Positions 1 to 8,157 of a DNA stretch of 26,599 nucleotides are shown here, in pieces. The position numbers and the translations under genes were made by a program. Positions within the stretch are counted from its first letter, which is position 1. Each line of letters starts with the position of its first letter. Location of the stretch: the NCBI GenBank assembly GCA_947623975.1, contig CANQHY010000004.1, positions 1 through 26,599 on the forward strand. The letters run 5' to 3'. Source of the stretch: an uncultured Bacilli bacterium (lineage in GTDB: Bacteria; Bacillota_I; Bacilli_A; RF39; UBA660). Under the pieces are notes generated by a model that did not search any database, was not told the DNA's origin, and saw nothing but the letters and a program-made list of their open reading frames with translations.

Positions 1-1
1 T

Positions 2-1030
2 AAAGGTAGTAAAGGTCATGCTAAAGGTGAAAAAGAACCAGAGCCATCAAAAACGCATCACACTTATTATGATTATTACGACAATCAATATACCGATAAC
101 AGTTATACCTATGAAAGGCCAGAGCCTACTACTTATTATTACGACGACGAAGTTGAAGCCGAATATGATTATGAACAGATTTATAACTGGATAACTGGGA
201 AAATAAATTTAATAATTAGACATATTCCTAGTTCTGAAGAAGAATATAATAAACTAAAAAACAGAATGACAAGTGTAATTAATTCACTAAAATTAAGACA
301 AAGTGCTCTACAACAACGTATTTCATTGTTGCAAGACGAAATATCCAATAACCAACAAAACTGGCGTGCTGATACTACAATAAGTGTCATAGATGAAATC
401 TATAACATGCGTCTTACTTTCTTAAACAATGAGTTTTTAAGGAAAGATTTTATAAGACAAAAAGAACAGCAAAAAAGAGATGCACGTTATAATGAATTGT
501 CACCAAATATTGAGTATGCAATTCAAACATACCTAAGAAATGCCCAAAATTATTATAACCAATATATGTCTTTGCTACAGACCTACAACAAAAATATGGA
601 AAGTATGCAAGCATTTGATTCAGAAAAGATGATTAGACAACTTAACAGTATGAAAACTTTCTACGAAAATAACTATTTTAATCAGAGTGAAGGTATTAAA
701 AGATGCATAAATAATATACTTGAAAATGATTATACATATAGAGCTCTTAATCATAATTTTGCCGTTGCGTACAACGAAGCAAGGAAAGCTAACCTTGAGC
801 TTGAAAAATATAAAAACTATGAAGCAAACAATAAAATTTTAATAGAATTTGAAATTAGTCGCAACTATGAAAAGAAAGAAAATGAACTTAAATCTAAATT
901 GGAAAAAGCCTCCAATAAATTAACAAGAGTTTCAAAAAAACTAAAAACTGCGGAAGAAAGATATTCTGTTTTTGAAAATAAATACAGCAGTGAATATGGT
1001 GAAGAAAGTAAAGCAAAAAAGCATAAATAA
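2..1030 (+). CDS. Tyr-rich, helical protein of unknown function (5' partial)
   Basis: The reading frame is open from base 2 to the TAA at 1028-1030, so the gene begins left of the window; the first ATG, at 266, is internal. I do not recognise the family. The visible N-terminal part (about 60 residues) is low complexity: a Lys/Gly stretch, then clusters such as TYYDYYDNQY and TTYYYDDE, rich in Tyr, Asp and Glu. From about residue 65 to the end the protein looks almost entirely helical and charged, probably coiled coil (many Asn, Lys, Glu, Gln), and it ends in a basic tail KAKKHK. No membrane segment or enzymatic motif is visible. It lies 81 bp upstream of a LemA-like gene on the same strand, so the two may be co-transcribed. 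The frame is certain; the function is not known. Confidence 0.75.
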   Translation, partial: KGSKGHAKGEKEPEPSKTHHTYYDYYDNQYTDNSYTYERPEPTTYYYDDEVEAEYDYEQIYNWITGKINLIIRHIPSSEEEYNKLKNRMTSVINSLKLRQSALQQRISLLQDEISNNQQNWRADTTISVIDEIYNMRLTFLNNEFLRKDFIRQKEQQKRDARYNELSPNIEYAIQTYLRNAQNYYNQYMSLLQTYNKNMESMQAFDSEKMIRQLNSMKTFYENNYFNQSEGIKRCINNILENDYTYRALNHNFAVAYNEARKANLELEKYKNYEANNKILIEFEISRNYEKKENELKSKLEKASNKLTRVSKKLKTAEERYSVFENKYSSEYGEESKAKKHK

Positions 1031-1089
1031 AAAATGACTATAGAAATTTTTAAACTCTATCAACAAAATAGTATAAATAGAAAGGAGTT

Positions 1090-1111
1090 AATCAATTTAT
1101 AGGAATTGATT
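1090..1111 (+). promoter_or_regulatory. Stem-loop in the translation-initiation region of the LemA-like gene
   Basis: AATCAATT (1090-1097) and AATTGATT (1104-1111) form a perfect 8-bp stem around the loop TATAGG. A good Shine-Dalgarno sequence, AAAGGAG, ends at 1087 just before the stem, and a GTG codon in the LemA frame starts at 1112 just after it. Folding would bring the outer Shine-Dalgarno close to the start. The stem is seen in the sequence; a role in initiation is inferred. Confidence 0.4.
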
Positions 1112-1654
1112 GTGTATGATTTTATGTTAATATATATAATATTAATTACAATAATTTTATTAACAATACTTATTTTTATGTATACTGTTAACTACAATAA
1201 ATTTCAAATTGCCATTATAAAAATAAGTGAAGCTGAAGAAAATATTAACATACTACTCGATAAAAAGCTTAACTTATTATTAAGAATTAATAAAATAATT
1301 GAAGGCAAGAAAAGTAATGTTAAATTGACCGGAATTGATAATTTAAATAAAGATGATTTTAATACTTTTCAATTAAGTACAGAATTAGATAAATATAATA
1401 AAAAATTAATAGAAATAACAGATTTTAATAAGGAAATTACGTTTGATAATGAAGAAAAAGCAATACTAGACGAGTTAAACGATATAAAAATAGAATGCTT
1501 GGCTGCCGAAAGATATTATAATGATAATGTTACTATTTATAATAAACTAATAAAATGTTTTCCATCCAATTTAATTGCTAAAATATGTAAATATAGAATT
1601 AAAGACTTTTATTCAAATGAAAAAGAAGAGATATTTGAAATACTGAAAAAGTAA
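1112..1654 (+). CDS. LemA-like membrane protein
   Basis: A small membrane-anchored protein with one N-terminal transmembrane segment (about residues 3-25) followed by a helical domain. It carries LemA-family hallmarks: YNKF right after the membrane helix, and near the C-terminus ERYYNDNVTIYNKLIKCFPS followed by NLIAKI, which matches the family pattern of a YN..V..YN pair and a FP.N.IA motif. LemA proteins have an N-terminus-out helical bundle and no agreed biochemical role. The start is ambiguous: GTG at 1112 has AGGA seven bases upstream, TTG at 1106 is in frame, and ATG at 1124 is also possible. The gene ends one base from the convergent ung gene. Family assignment is fairly firm; function is open. 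Confidence 0.75.
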   Translation: MYDFMLIYIILITIILLTILIFMYTVNYNKFQIAIIKISEAEENINILLDKKLNLLLRINKIIEGKKSNVKLTGIDNLNKDDFNTFQLSTELDKYNKKLIEITDFNKEITFDNEEKAILDELNDIKIECLAAERYYNDNVTIYNKLIKCFPSNLIAKICKYRIKDFYSNEKEEIFEILKK

Positions 1655-1665
1655 ATCAAATATCT
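1629..1665. terminator. Bidirectional terminator between the LemA-like gene and ung
   Basis: AGATATTTGA (1629-1638) and TCAAATATCT (1656-1665) form a 10-bp stem with a 17-nt loop. The right side continues into TTTTATTT and the left side, read on the minus strand, into CTTCTTTTTC. Both stop codons (1652-1654 on +, 1656-1658 on -) lie within the hairpin, so it would serve both convergent transcripts. Confidence 0.6.
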
Positions 1666-2324
1666 TTTATTTCCCAATCAATTGGTTTTATTCCATTCTT
1701 AATTAAAAAGTTGTTTGTTTTAGAAAACGGTCTACTACCAAAAAAGCCACGATATGCTGATAGTGGAGATGGATGAGCTGATTCAATAATGTAGTGAATT
1801 TTATTAGTTATCAAATTTTTTTTGCTTCTAGCATCACTACCCCAAAGAATAAACACGACTGGTGTGTTTTTTTTGTTTATTAATTTTATTATTTCATCAG
1901 TAAATATTTCCCAACCTTTATTGCTATGAGATTTAGGACTATCTTTTACCACAGTAAGGGTTGAATTAAGAAGCAACACTCCCTGTTTAGCCCAAGGAAC
2001 TAGGCTACCATTGTTAGGTATCTTATAACCTAGATCATCTCTTAACTCTGTAAAAATATTTATTAAAGATGGTGGCTTTTGTATACCTATTTTAACAGAA
2101 AAAGATAGACCTTCTGCTTCGTTTTCTCCATGATAAGGATCCTGACCTAAAATCACTACTTTAATGTTTTCGTAACTAGTCTCCAAAAAAGCCTTAAATA
2201 TTTCCGACATTTTTGGATATACGGTCTTATTTTTATATTCATCTATTATAAAACTTTGTAATTTTTGAAAATATTCTTTATTGTACTCGTCTTTTAATAA
2301 ATTATCCCAGCCATTACCTATCAT
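1656..2324 (-). CDS. ung: Uracil-DNA glycosylase, family 1
   Basis: Removes uracil from DNA, whether from cytosine deamination or dUMP incorporation, starting base-excision repair in the cytoplasm. The 222-residue protein has the usual family-1 length and motifs: GQDPYH at residues 60-65 with the water-activating Asp62, and the minor-groove loop HPSPLS at 184-189 followed by YRGFFGSRPF. The ATG at 2324 has a strong Shine-Dalgarno (AAGGAG). It follows the symporter gene after two bases, so both are probably on one transcript. A dUTPase-like gene, which would limit uracil entry into DNA, is also in this window at 15315-15803. Confidence 0.97.
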   Translation of the reverse strand: MIGNGWDNLLKDEYNKEYFQKLQSFIIDEYKNKTVYPKMSEIFKAFLETSYENIKVVILGQDPYHGENEAEGLSFSVKIGIQKPPSLINIFTELRDDLGYKIPNNGSLVPWAKQGVLLLNSTLTVVKDSPKSHSNKGWEIFTDEIIKLINKKNTPVVFILWGSDARSKKNLITNKIHYIIESAHPSPLSAYRGFFGSRPFSKTNNFLIKNGIKPIDWEIKDI

Positions 2325-2326
2325 AA

Positions 2327-3595
2327 CTACTCCTTTTGTTTTACTTTATATCTTAATTTATACATAGCATAAATATTTATTAATGCAATTAAAGCTACTA
2401 CTAAATCGACAATATTCCACAATATTGAAGGGCTAGTAAATGCACTATACATAACTACTATTATAACAATAATTTTTAACAGTGTACTATATTTTTTAGT
2501 ATTAAACAAATATCTCATATTTATCTCGCCATAATAGTAAGATGTAACAATTGTGGAAAAAGCAAATAAAAAGATTATTGCCGTCAACAAAATGATTCCA
2601 ATATATCCAAAATGTTCAAAAAAGGCGTACGATACAAGTTCAATACCATTAATGTTAGAAAGATTCAATTCTTGATAGTTACTTGTTAAGATTATTAAAG
2701 CTGTTATTGTACAAACAACAAGGCTTGTAAAAAATGTTCCTATTATCTGAATATTTGCTTGCCTACTAGAATCATTACTATCAGATAATGCCGTTACCAT
2801 TGCAGTAGTGCCAATACCTGCTTCGCTTGAAAAAATACCTCGTTCAATACCAACAATAACTGGAATTAATACAAGAGATTTTAATTCTTTAAAATTAAAT
2901 GCACTAACTATTATATCCTTAATAATAATAACTACCTCACTAAAGTTATTAAAAATTATTATAAATCCGACGATAATATAAATGCTACCCATAATTGGTA
3001 CCAATATCGATGTAATAGTGGAAATAGTTTTTATTCCTTTACTGATTGAAAAATAAGTTATTATCAATAGAAATAGTACTATTACTATTCTTTTAATATT
3101 TAAAATATTTTCAAGAGAAAGTACTATAGTATTAGATTGGATAGAAATAAAAGCAAATATATAGGCAAATATTATTAATATTGAATAAATTGCTGCTAAT
3201 TTTTTATTATTTAACCCCTGGTTAATATAAAAAGCAGGACCACCTATATATTCATTATTAATTTTTTCTCTATATTTTATCCCCAATTTTGTTTCTACAT
3301 ATGAAAGAGATGCTGTTATTAAAGCTGATACCCATAACCAAAATATTGAAGATATACCACCAATATAAAGACAAAGAGCAATGCCCGAAATTGAGCCTAC
3401 ACCAATTTTGCCAGCAAGTGTCAAATTAAGTAATTTAAAACTATTAGTTTTTAAATTAACATTTTTTTTAAGTGATTTTATAATACTTACTATTTTAAAC
3501 TGAGGAAATTTAAAGTAAAATGTATAGTAAAGTCCGACGTATATTATGAAAAGTGTTGTGGCAATCCATATTATATCACTTATTACCTTAAGCAT
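2327..3595 (-). CDS. Sodium/alanine-type symporter (AGCS family)
   Basis: A polytopic membrane protein of 422 residues with about ten to eleven hydrophobic segments. AGCS-family signatures are visible: GKIGVGSISGIAL near residue 62 with the following FWLWVSALITASLSYVE, and GIERGIFSSEAGIG near residues 249-262, which corresponds to the conserved ERG.FS.EAG.G block. Family members import alanine, glycine or related amino acids with Na+ or H+. The substrate cannot be read from sequence alone. The protein is slightly shorter than typical members (about 450-480). The ATG at 3595 is preceded by GGTGAT at normal spacing. A TATAAT at 3610-3615 could be its -10 element, but no convincing -35 is seen. 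Confidence 0.93.
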   Translation of the reverse strand: MLKVISDIIWIATTLFIIYVGLYYTFYFKFPQFKIVSIIKSLKKNVNLKTNSFKLLNLTLAGKIGVGSISGIALCLYIGGISSIFWLWVSALITASLSYVETKLGIKYREKINNEYIGGPAFYINQGLNNKKLAAIYSILIIFAYIFAFISIQSNTIVLSLENILNIKRIVIVLFLLIITYFSISKGIKTISTITSILVPIMGSIYIIVGFIIIFNNFSEVVIIIKDIIVSAFNFKELKSLVLIPVIVGIERGIFSSEAGIGTTAMVTALSDSNDSSRQANIQIIGTFFTSLVVCTITALIILTSNYQELNLSNINGIELVSYAFFEHFGYIGIILLTAIIFLFAFSTIVTSYYYGEINMRYLFNTKKYSTLLKIIVIIVVMYSAFTSPSILWNIVDLVVALIALINIYAMYKLRYKVKQKE

Positions 3596-3627
3596 GATAT
3601 CACCACTAAATTATATGAAATAAACTA

Positions 3628-3660
3628 AAAAAAAGAAAAGATTGCAAATTAAATTGCAAC
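3628..3660 (-). terminator. Rho-independent terminator after rlmH
   Basis: On the minus strand, directly after the rlmH stop, TTGCAA pairs with a second TTGCAA around a 6-nt loop (stem 3642-3659), followed by CTTTTCTTTTTTTT. This closes the dnaB-M23-walJ-rlmH transcript and separates it from the symporter gene. Confidence 0.75.
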
Positions 3661-4116
3661 CTATTTATGATACTCCTCATTATTATTTATCTTAAACGCT
3701 CTATATATTTGTTCTAACAGAATAAGTCTGAAAAGCTGATGCGGAAAGGTCATTTTAGAAAAAGATAATTTAAAATTAGAAATTTTCTTTATTTCATCGT
3801 GTAGTCCATACGAAGATCCAATTATAAAAGTTATGTTACTATTAGTAATAAATATATTGTCTATTTTTTTTGCAAATTCAACTGACGTTAACTCTTTACC
3901 ATCAATTTCTAACGTTATTACATAATCTTTTGGATTGACAATTTTTAATATTTTTTCTTTTTCTTTGCTTAGTGCTGTTTTTGCATCACTAAGTCCCTCG
4001 TCCGGTAACTCGTATATTTCAATGTCATGATATTTAGATATTCTTTTTTTATATTCCAAAATTAATTGTAATAATTCTTTTTCTTTTATCTTTCCCAAGC
4101 AAATAATTTTTAACAT
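3661..4116 (-). CDS. rlmH: 23S rRNA pseudouridine-1915 N3-methyltransferase
   Basis: A SPOUT-class enzyme that methylates pseudouridine 1915 in helix 69 of 23S rRNA on assembled ribosomes, using S-adenosylmethionine. The 151-residue length is near the family norm (about 155-160). Conserved pieces are visible: LEIDGKELTSVEFA, then TFIIGSSYGL as the cofactor-binding knot, LSFSKMTFPHQLFRLILLEQIYRA, and the C-terminal YHK. It overlaps the walJ stop by one base (TAATG), which suggests translational coupling. The walJ-rlmH neighbourhood is the same as in Bacillus, left of oriC. Confidence 0.97.
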   Translation of the reverse strand: MLKIICLGKIKEKELLQLILEYKKRISKYHDIEIYELPDEGLSDAKTALSKEKEKILKIVNPKDYVITLEIDGKELTSVEFAKKIDNIFITNSNITFIIGSSYGLHDEIKKISNFKLSFSKMTFPHQLFRLILLEQIYRAFKINNNEEYHK

Positions 4117-4877
4117 TATACTTCCACCAATTTCGTTTCTTCATGTTGTTTAGCTACAATTATATTATCCTGATTGAAAGAATTTTCCATCAATTCATTC
4201 TTTACTTGTTCTAAAGCTAATTCTGGTGTATTGTTATTCTCGCTCAAATGGGCCAATATAATATATTTTGTTTTATCGCCAATTGTTTTATTTAAATATC
4301 TACCTGTGTAAATATTAGAAAGATGCCCTTTATCACCAATTACTCTCTGTTTTAATATGTAAGGATAATTTCCTTCCATTAGCATTTTTTCATCATGATT
4401 AGATTCTATTATGTAAACTGATTTATTTTTAGTAATTTCAAAATATTTTCTGTTTATATAACCAGTATCAGTTAAATATACTAAACTATTAATACCGTCA
4501 TCTATTATAAAACCAAAAGCTGGTACATCATGTGAAGCGTTTATTAATTCTATATTCATATCATTTATCGTAAAATTGTTATCTATTAGTTGGATATTAT
4601 CACTATCAACTATCTTTTTTATGTCATCATATAATTCTTTTTTTATAAAAACTTCCGTATTTTGTCTCTTAGCAACAGATGATAATCCTCCAATATGATC
4701 TGTATGAACGTGGCTTATCAATATTCCATCTAGTAAACTTATATCAACGTTTATTTTTTCAAGTTCACGTTTTATTCTATTATAATTAATTCCAACGTCT
4801 ATAAGGATTTTGGCATTATCTGTTTCAACATACGTGCAATTGCCTTTTGAACCACTTGCTAAAACTTGTATTCTCAT
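4116..4877 (-). CDS. walJ: WalJ/YycJ-type metallo-beta-lactamase-fold hydrolase
   Basis: A 253-residue metallo-beta-lactamase-fold protein of the YycJ/WalJ family. The metal-binding signature SHVHTDHIGGL lies at residues 55-65; LASGSKGNCTYVE at the N-terminus is characteristic of the family. Later metal-ligand regions include NASHDVPAFGF, LTDTGY and ESNHDEKML. In Bacillus and Streptococcus this gene sits at the end of the walRK operon and influences wall homeostasis and mutation rate; a 5' exonuclease activity has been reported for family members. Here it lacks walR/walK neighbours and lies between an M23 peptidase (1-base TAATG overlap) and rlmH. Confidence 0.93.
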   Translation of the reverse strand: MRIQVLASGSKGNCTYVETDNAKILIDVGINYNRIKRELEKINVDISLLDGILISHVHTDHIGGLSSVAKRQNTEVFIKKELYDDIKKIVDSDNIQLIDNNFTINDMNIELINASHDVPAFGFIIDDGINSLVYLTDTGYINRKYFEITKNKSVYIIESNHDEKMLMEGNYPYILKQRVIGDKGHLSNIYTGRYLNKTIGDKTKYIILAHLSENNNTPELALEQVKNELMENSFNQDNIIVAKQHEETKLVEV

Positions 4878-6346
4878 TAGTACAACTCCAACGGATTTAT
4901 AGTATAAGAACCGCTATGGAAAGGATATCCATAAAATACACCAAAATGCAAATGCGTTCCCATAGCATATCCTGAATTACCCATTTCACCAATTTTTTGC
5001 CCCATAGATACTACCTGTCCTTTTTTTACATTAAGAGATGACATATGACCATAAATTGAATAATATCCGTTATTATGATTTATATAGACATAATTACCAT
5101 TAATGCTGGTATATCCTGCTTCAGCAACTGTACCATTATTAGCAGCATAAATTGGAGAGCCATATCCAGTTCCAGAAATATCTAATCCTTCATGGAAATC
5201 TCCACCACGCCAACCATACGAACTAGTAATTAAATATGGTCTTGCAGTAGGCCAATACCAAACTGACAAATTACCAACGCTAGGTATAACTTTGCTTCCT
5301 CTAACAATAATTCTGGAAATAGCAGGTTTTACTACCTCACTATTCGTGATAACAGCAGACATCGTTTCACCATTTATTTTTTGAACTTTTTTAGTAACAC
5401 GTAAAGTACCATTAACCCCATCTTGTTTTACAGTTTCATATCCAACCAGTAAACTTTCATCATATTCAATTACAGTATCATAATTTTGTTCTTGCATTTC
5501 GACAACATGCTCTTCTTCTACTAGATTAAATACCGGATCAATCAAGCCAAGATTTACAATTTGTCCTTCATAAAGCAAGTTATTTTCACTAGTAAAATCT
5601 GGATTTGCAATTAAAAATTCTTGCACAGACAATTTATTGTTATAGGCAATATCACTAATAACATCACCTGCTTTTACTTTATATTTCTGTTGTTCTTCAG
5701 TTGTACCAAATAATAAATACTTATCTAGCTCACCAATATCTGTAAATAATTTCTCTTCAGTAGAAATTTTACCTTCGCTAATCGTAATATCATTTTTTAT
5801 GTATATATCTTCTATTAAAGTTCCGACATCAGTTATCTCTTCTTGAGTATCATTTATAAAATTGTTATAATCCTCATCAGAAATAAATACAGAAACAGTA
5901 TTTTTAACAGCTTCATCAAATAATTCTCTATCAAGAACATATATAGTTAAATCATCAGTGGTTGTTTCTCCTTCTGATTCAGAAAAGGTTGTCGTACCTT
6001 TTATCGTTATAATATATCCGTTTATTGTAAAAGGTGCTATATCTTTTATCTTGTCATATATTTCCTTTTCTGTTGAAATTTTTTCATCAAATGTAACCTC
6101 TTTTATTATATCTAAACCATTAGGGGCATAAACCTTATCAACGTTATATTTCTTTTTAAGTTCACTCTGTTCTCTATCAATATAATCTTCCAAAAGAGTT
6201 TTATCTTTTATATAACCAATAGTCTTACCATCTAAGTATACCCTATACAATTCTTGGGGATTTACAGACTTACTATATCCAGTAAAAAATACTAAACCAC
6301 AAGCTAATAAGCAAGTAAATATTCCAATTATTCCTTTTTTAATCAT
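4877..6346 (-). CDS. Membrane-anchored LysM-G5-M23 metallopeptidase (cell-wall hydrolase)
   Basis: A secreted or membrane-tethered peptidoglycan endopeptidase of 489 residues. Order: N-terminal hydrophobic segment (residues 5-23), a long extracytoplasmic region, LysM (about 221-266, YKVKAGD... to EGQIVNL), G5 (about 277-352), and a C-terminal M23/LytM domain (about 370-470). The zinc ligands are visible: H385 and D389 in FHEGLDISG, and H465/H467 in THLHFG, with the family GHMS motif at 433-436. The start is the ATG at 6346, with GGTGAT five bases upstream; a longer frame to 6373 lacks a ribosome site. It overlaps dnaB by 8 bases and walJ by one. All catalytic residues are present, so it is probably active; its position in the dnaB-walJ-rlmH operon may link wall cutting to replication genes. 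Confidence 0.93.
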   Translation of the reverse strand: MIKKGIIGIFTCLLACGLVFFTGYSKSVNPQELYRVYLDGKTIGYIKDKTLLEDYIDREQSELKKKYNVDKVYAPNGLDIIKEVTFDEKISTEKEIYDKIKDIAPFTINGYIITIKGTTTFSESEGETTTDDLTIYVLDRELFDEAVKNTVSVFISDEDYNNFINDTQEEITDVGTLIEDIYIKNDITISEGKISTEEKLFTDIGELDKYLLFGTTEEQQKYKVKAGDVISDIAYNNKLSVQEFLIANPDFTSENNLLYEGQIVNLGLIDPVFNLVEEEHVVEMQEQNYDTVIEYDESLLVGYETVKQDGVNGTLRVTKKVQKINGETMSAVITNSEVVKPAISRIIVRGSKVIPSVGNLSVWYWPTARPYLITSSYGWRGGDFHEGLDISGTGYGSPIYAANNGTVAEAGYTSINGNYVYINHNNGYYSIYGHMSSLNVKKGQVVSMGQKIGEMGNSGYAMGTHLHFGVFYGYPFHSGSYTINPLELY

Positions 6347-7697
6347 TTTTATCACCACTACTATTTTCATCAAATACAGAGAAAAATTTAGAAATATCTT
6401 TTTTAAACCTTAAAGGTACTGTACCTGTTGCACCATTACGATGCTTTGCTACAATAAATTCTAGATCACTTATATGATCCTTTGGTTCAAGTTCCATTTT
6501 TTGGTAGTCTTCTCTATATAAAAATCCTACTATATCGGCATCCTGTTCAATTGATCCTGATTCCCTTAAATCACTAAGTATAGGTCGTGGATTATCTTTT
6601 CTCTGCTCAGCAGAACGGGAAAGTTGGGCTAATGCAATTACAGGAACTTTCAATTCCAAAGCCATCAATTTCAATGCACGAGATATATCAGATACCTCCT
6701 GTTGCCTATTTCCACCATAATTTGCTGCTGTCGAAATAAGCTGTAAATAGTCGATTACAACGAGATCAAGACCCTTATCAGTATTAGCAAGGCGACGACA
6801 TTTACTTCTTATTTCGCCAATTGTAATACCGGGCGTATCATCCATATACAGATTCGTATTTTCGAGTTTACTCAAAGCTTCGTTTATTTTATCCCAATCA
6901 TTTTGAATATTTCCCGTTGCTAACTTTATTCCTTCGATATGTCCAACACAGGAAATCATCCTTTTTGCTAATTCTTCAGCACTCATTTCTAAGTTAAATA
7001 TTGCTACTGTTTTATTTAAATTAACAGCTACATTAGTAGCAAGGTTTAATGCCCAAGCACTTTTTCCGACAGAAGGACGAGCTGCTACTATTATAAGTTC
7101 ACCGCCGTGAAGACCAGTTGTAATTTTGTCCAATCTTTCCCATCCCGTAGAAAGACCTGTAATTTCACCTTTAGTTGTAGACAAGAGTTCTAAATTTTCC
7201 TTCGTACTCTTTAAAACATCTTTTATAGTCCTAAATTCTGTTGATCTTCGGTTATTTACGACACTTAGTATCTTTCTTTCAGCTTCATCCAAAGTATTAT
7301 TTATATCTATGCTTTTATCATAAGCCGCTGTTGTTATATCAGTCGAAACCTCAATCAATCTTCTAAGCATTGCAGCATCGGCCACCATTTTAATATAATG
7401 TTCAACATTAGCAGCTGTAGGTACTATATTAAAGATTTCCGTTAAATATTCAACCCCACCAACTTGAGAAAGAATACCTTTATTTTTCAATTCTGATGTA
7501 ACTGTCGTCGCATCAATTGGTATTTTTTTATTAAACATCTCTTTAATCACAGAAAAGATTTTTGCATTATTATCATAATAAAACGATTCTTCTACCAAAG
7601 CATCACAAGCTTTTTGTAAAGCTTGAGGAGATAAAAACATAGAGCCCAGCACAGACTGCTCTGCCACTATGTCATTAGGTATTTCCTTTAATGCCAT
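6339..7697 (-). CDS. dnaB: Replicative DNA helicase DnaB (Bacillus DnaC)
   Basis: Hexameric 5'-3' helicase of the replication fork. The 452-residue protein has the N-terminal primase-interacting DnaB_N domain (about 1-105), a linker, and a RecA-like motor. Walker A is RPSVGKS at 207-213; Walker B is LVVIDYLQLI; the arginine-finger region follows in LSRSAEQR and SDLRESGSIEQDADI. Length is typical (about 450) and no intein is present. The ATG at 7697 has AGGAAGTGAT upstream. It follows rplI by 11 bases, the conserved Bacilli order. No dnaI loader gene is visible in this window. Confidence 0.98.
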   Translation of the reverse strand: MALKEIPNDIVAEQSVLGSMFLSPQALQKACDALVEESFYYDNNAKIFSVIKEMFNKKIPIDATTVTSELKNKGILSQVGGVEYLTEIFNIVPTAANVEHYIKMVADAAMLRRLIEVSTDITTAAYDKSIDINNTLDEAERKILSVVNNRRSTEFRTIKDVLKSTKENLELLSTTKGEITGLSTGWERLDKITTGLHGGELIIVAARPSVGKSAWALNLATNVAVNLNKTVAIFNLEMSAEELAKRMISCVGHIEGIKLATGNIQNDWDKINEALSKLENTNLYMDDTPGITIGEIRSKCRRLANTDKGLDLVVIDYLQLISTAANYGGNRQQEVSDISRALKLMALELKVPVIALAQLSRSAEQRKDNPRPILSDLRESGSIEQDADIVGFLYREDYQKMELEPKDHISDLEFIVAKHRNGATGTVPLRFKKDISKFFSVFDENSSGDKND

Positions 7698-7708
7698 TAT
7701 ATCACTTC

Positions 7709-8149
7709 CTATTTTTCAAGTTTTACCTTTATAACCCCATATATATCCTTATATAATTCAACTTTTACATTATGATATCCCAACGTTGATAATCCTTCTT
7801 TTACATCTATTTGCTTTTTGTCAACAACAATTCCTAATTTATCTAAATCTTCCTTTATTTGTTTTGCGGTAACACTTCCGAAAACTTTGTCCATTTTTCC
7901 TGTCTTAACTTTGAATATCAATTCAACTTTTTCTAGTGAATGTGCAATTTCAGTAGCTTCTTTCCTCTTTTCCTCATTTAAATCATTTTCCATCTTTCGA
8001 TTAACCAAATAATTTTGATAGTTTTGCTCAGTAAGTTTTTCTGCATAACCATTTTTTATTAAATAATTCTCTGCATAACCATCTTTAACATCCTTAATAT
8101 CACCTTTTTTACCTTGACCTCTCAAATCCTTTACAAATAATACTTTCAT
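7709..8149 (-). CDS. rplI: 50S ribosomal protein bL9
   Basis: Large-subunit ribosomal protein bL9. The N-terminal RNA-binding globular domain is recognisable: MKVLFVKDLRGQGKKGDIKD followed by KDGYAENYLIKNGYA. Then comes the long charged connecting helix (about residues 40-75) and the C-terminal domain with VFGSVTAKQIKEDL and the final IYGVIKVKLEK. At 146 residues it has the normal length (about 148). A strong Shine-Dalgarno (TAGGAGG) precedes the ATG at 8149. It sits between the gdpP-like gene and dnaB, the classic gdpP-rplI-dnaB order. Confidence 0.98.
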   Translation of the reverse strand: MKVLFVKDLRGQGKKGDIKDVKDGYAENYLIKNGYAEKLTEQNYQNYLVNRKMENDLNEEKRKEATEIAHSLEKVELIFKVKTGKMDKVFGSVTAKQIKEDLDKLGIVVDKKQIDVKEGLSTLGYHNVKVELYKDIYGVIKVKLEK

Positions 8150-8157
8150 AAACCCTC

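Noticed and set aside
2..50. Collagen-like G-x-y repeat at the left edge
   Set aside because: Glycines do not keep a three-residue period; only a short Lys/Gly-rich stretch.
181..390. Minus-strand 69-codon frame
   Set aside because: Antisense to the open + strand frame running from base 2 to 1030, with no supporting ribosome site.
4877..6346. Lipoprotein signal (LLAC) in the M23 peptidase N-terminus
   Set aside because: The -2 residue is Leu, which is not typical of a lipobox, and hydrophobic residues continue after the Cys, so a simple membrane anchor fits better.
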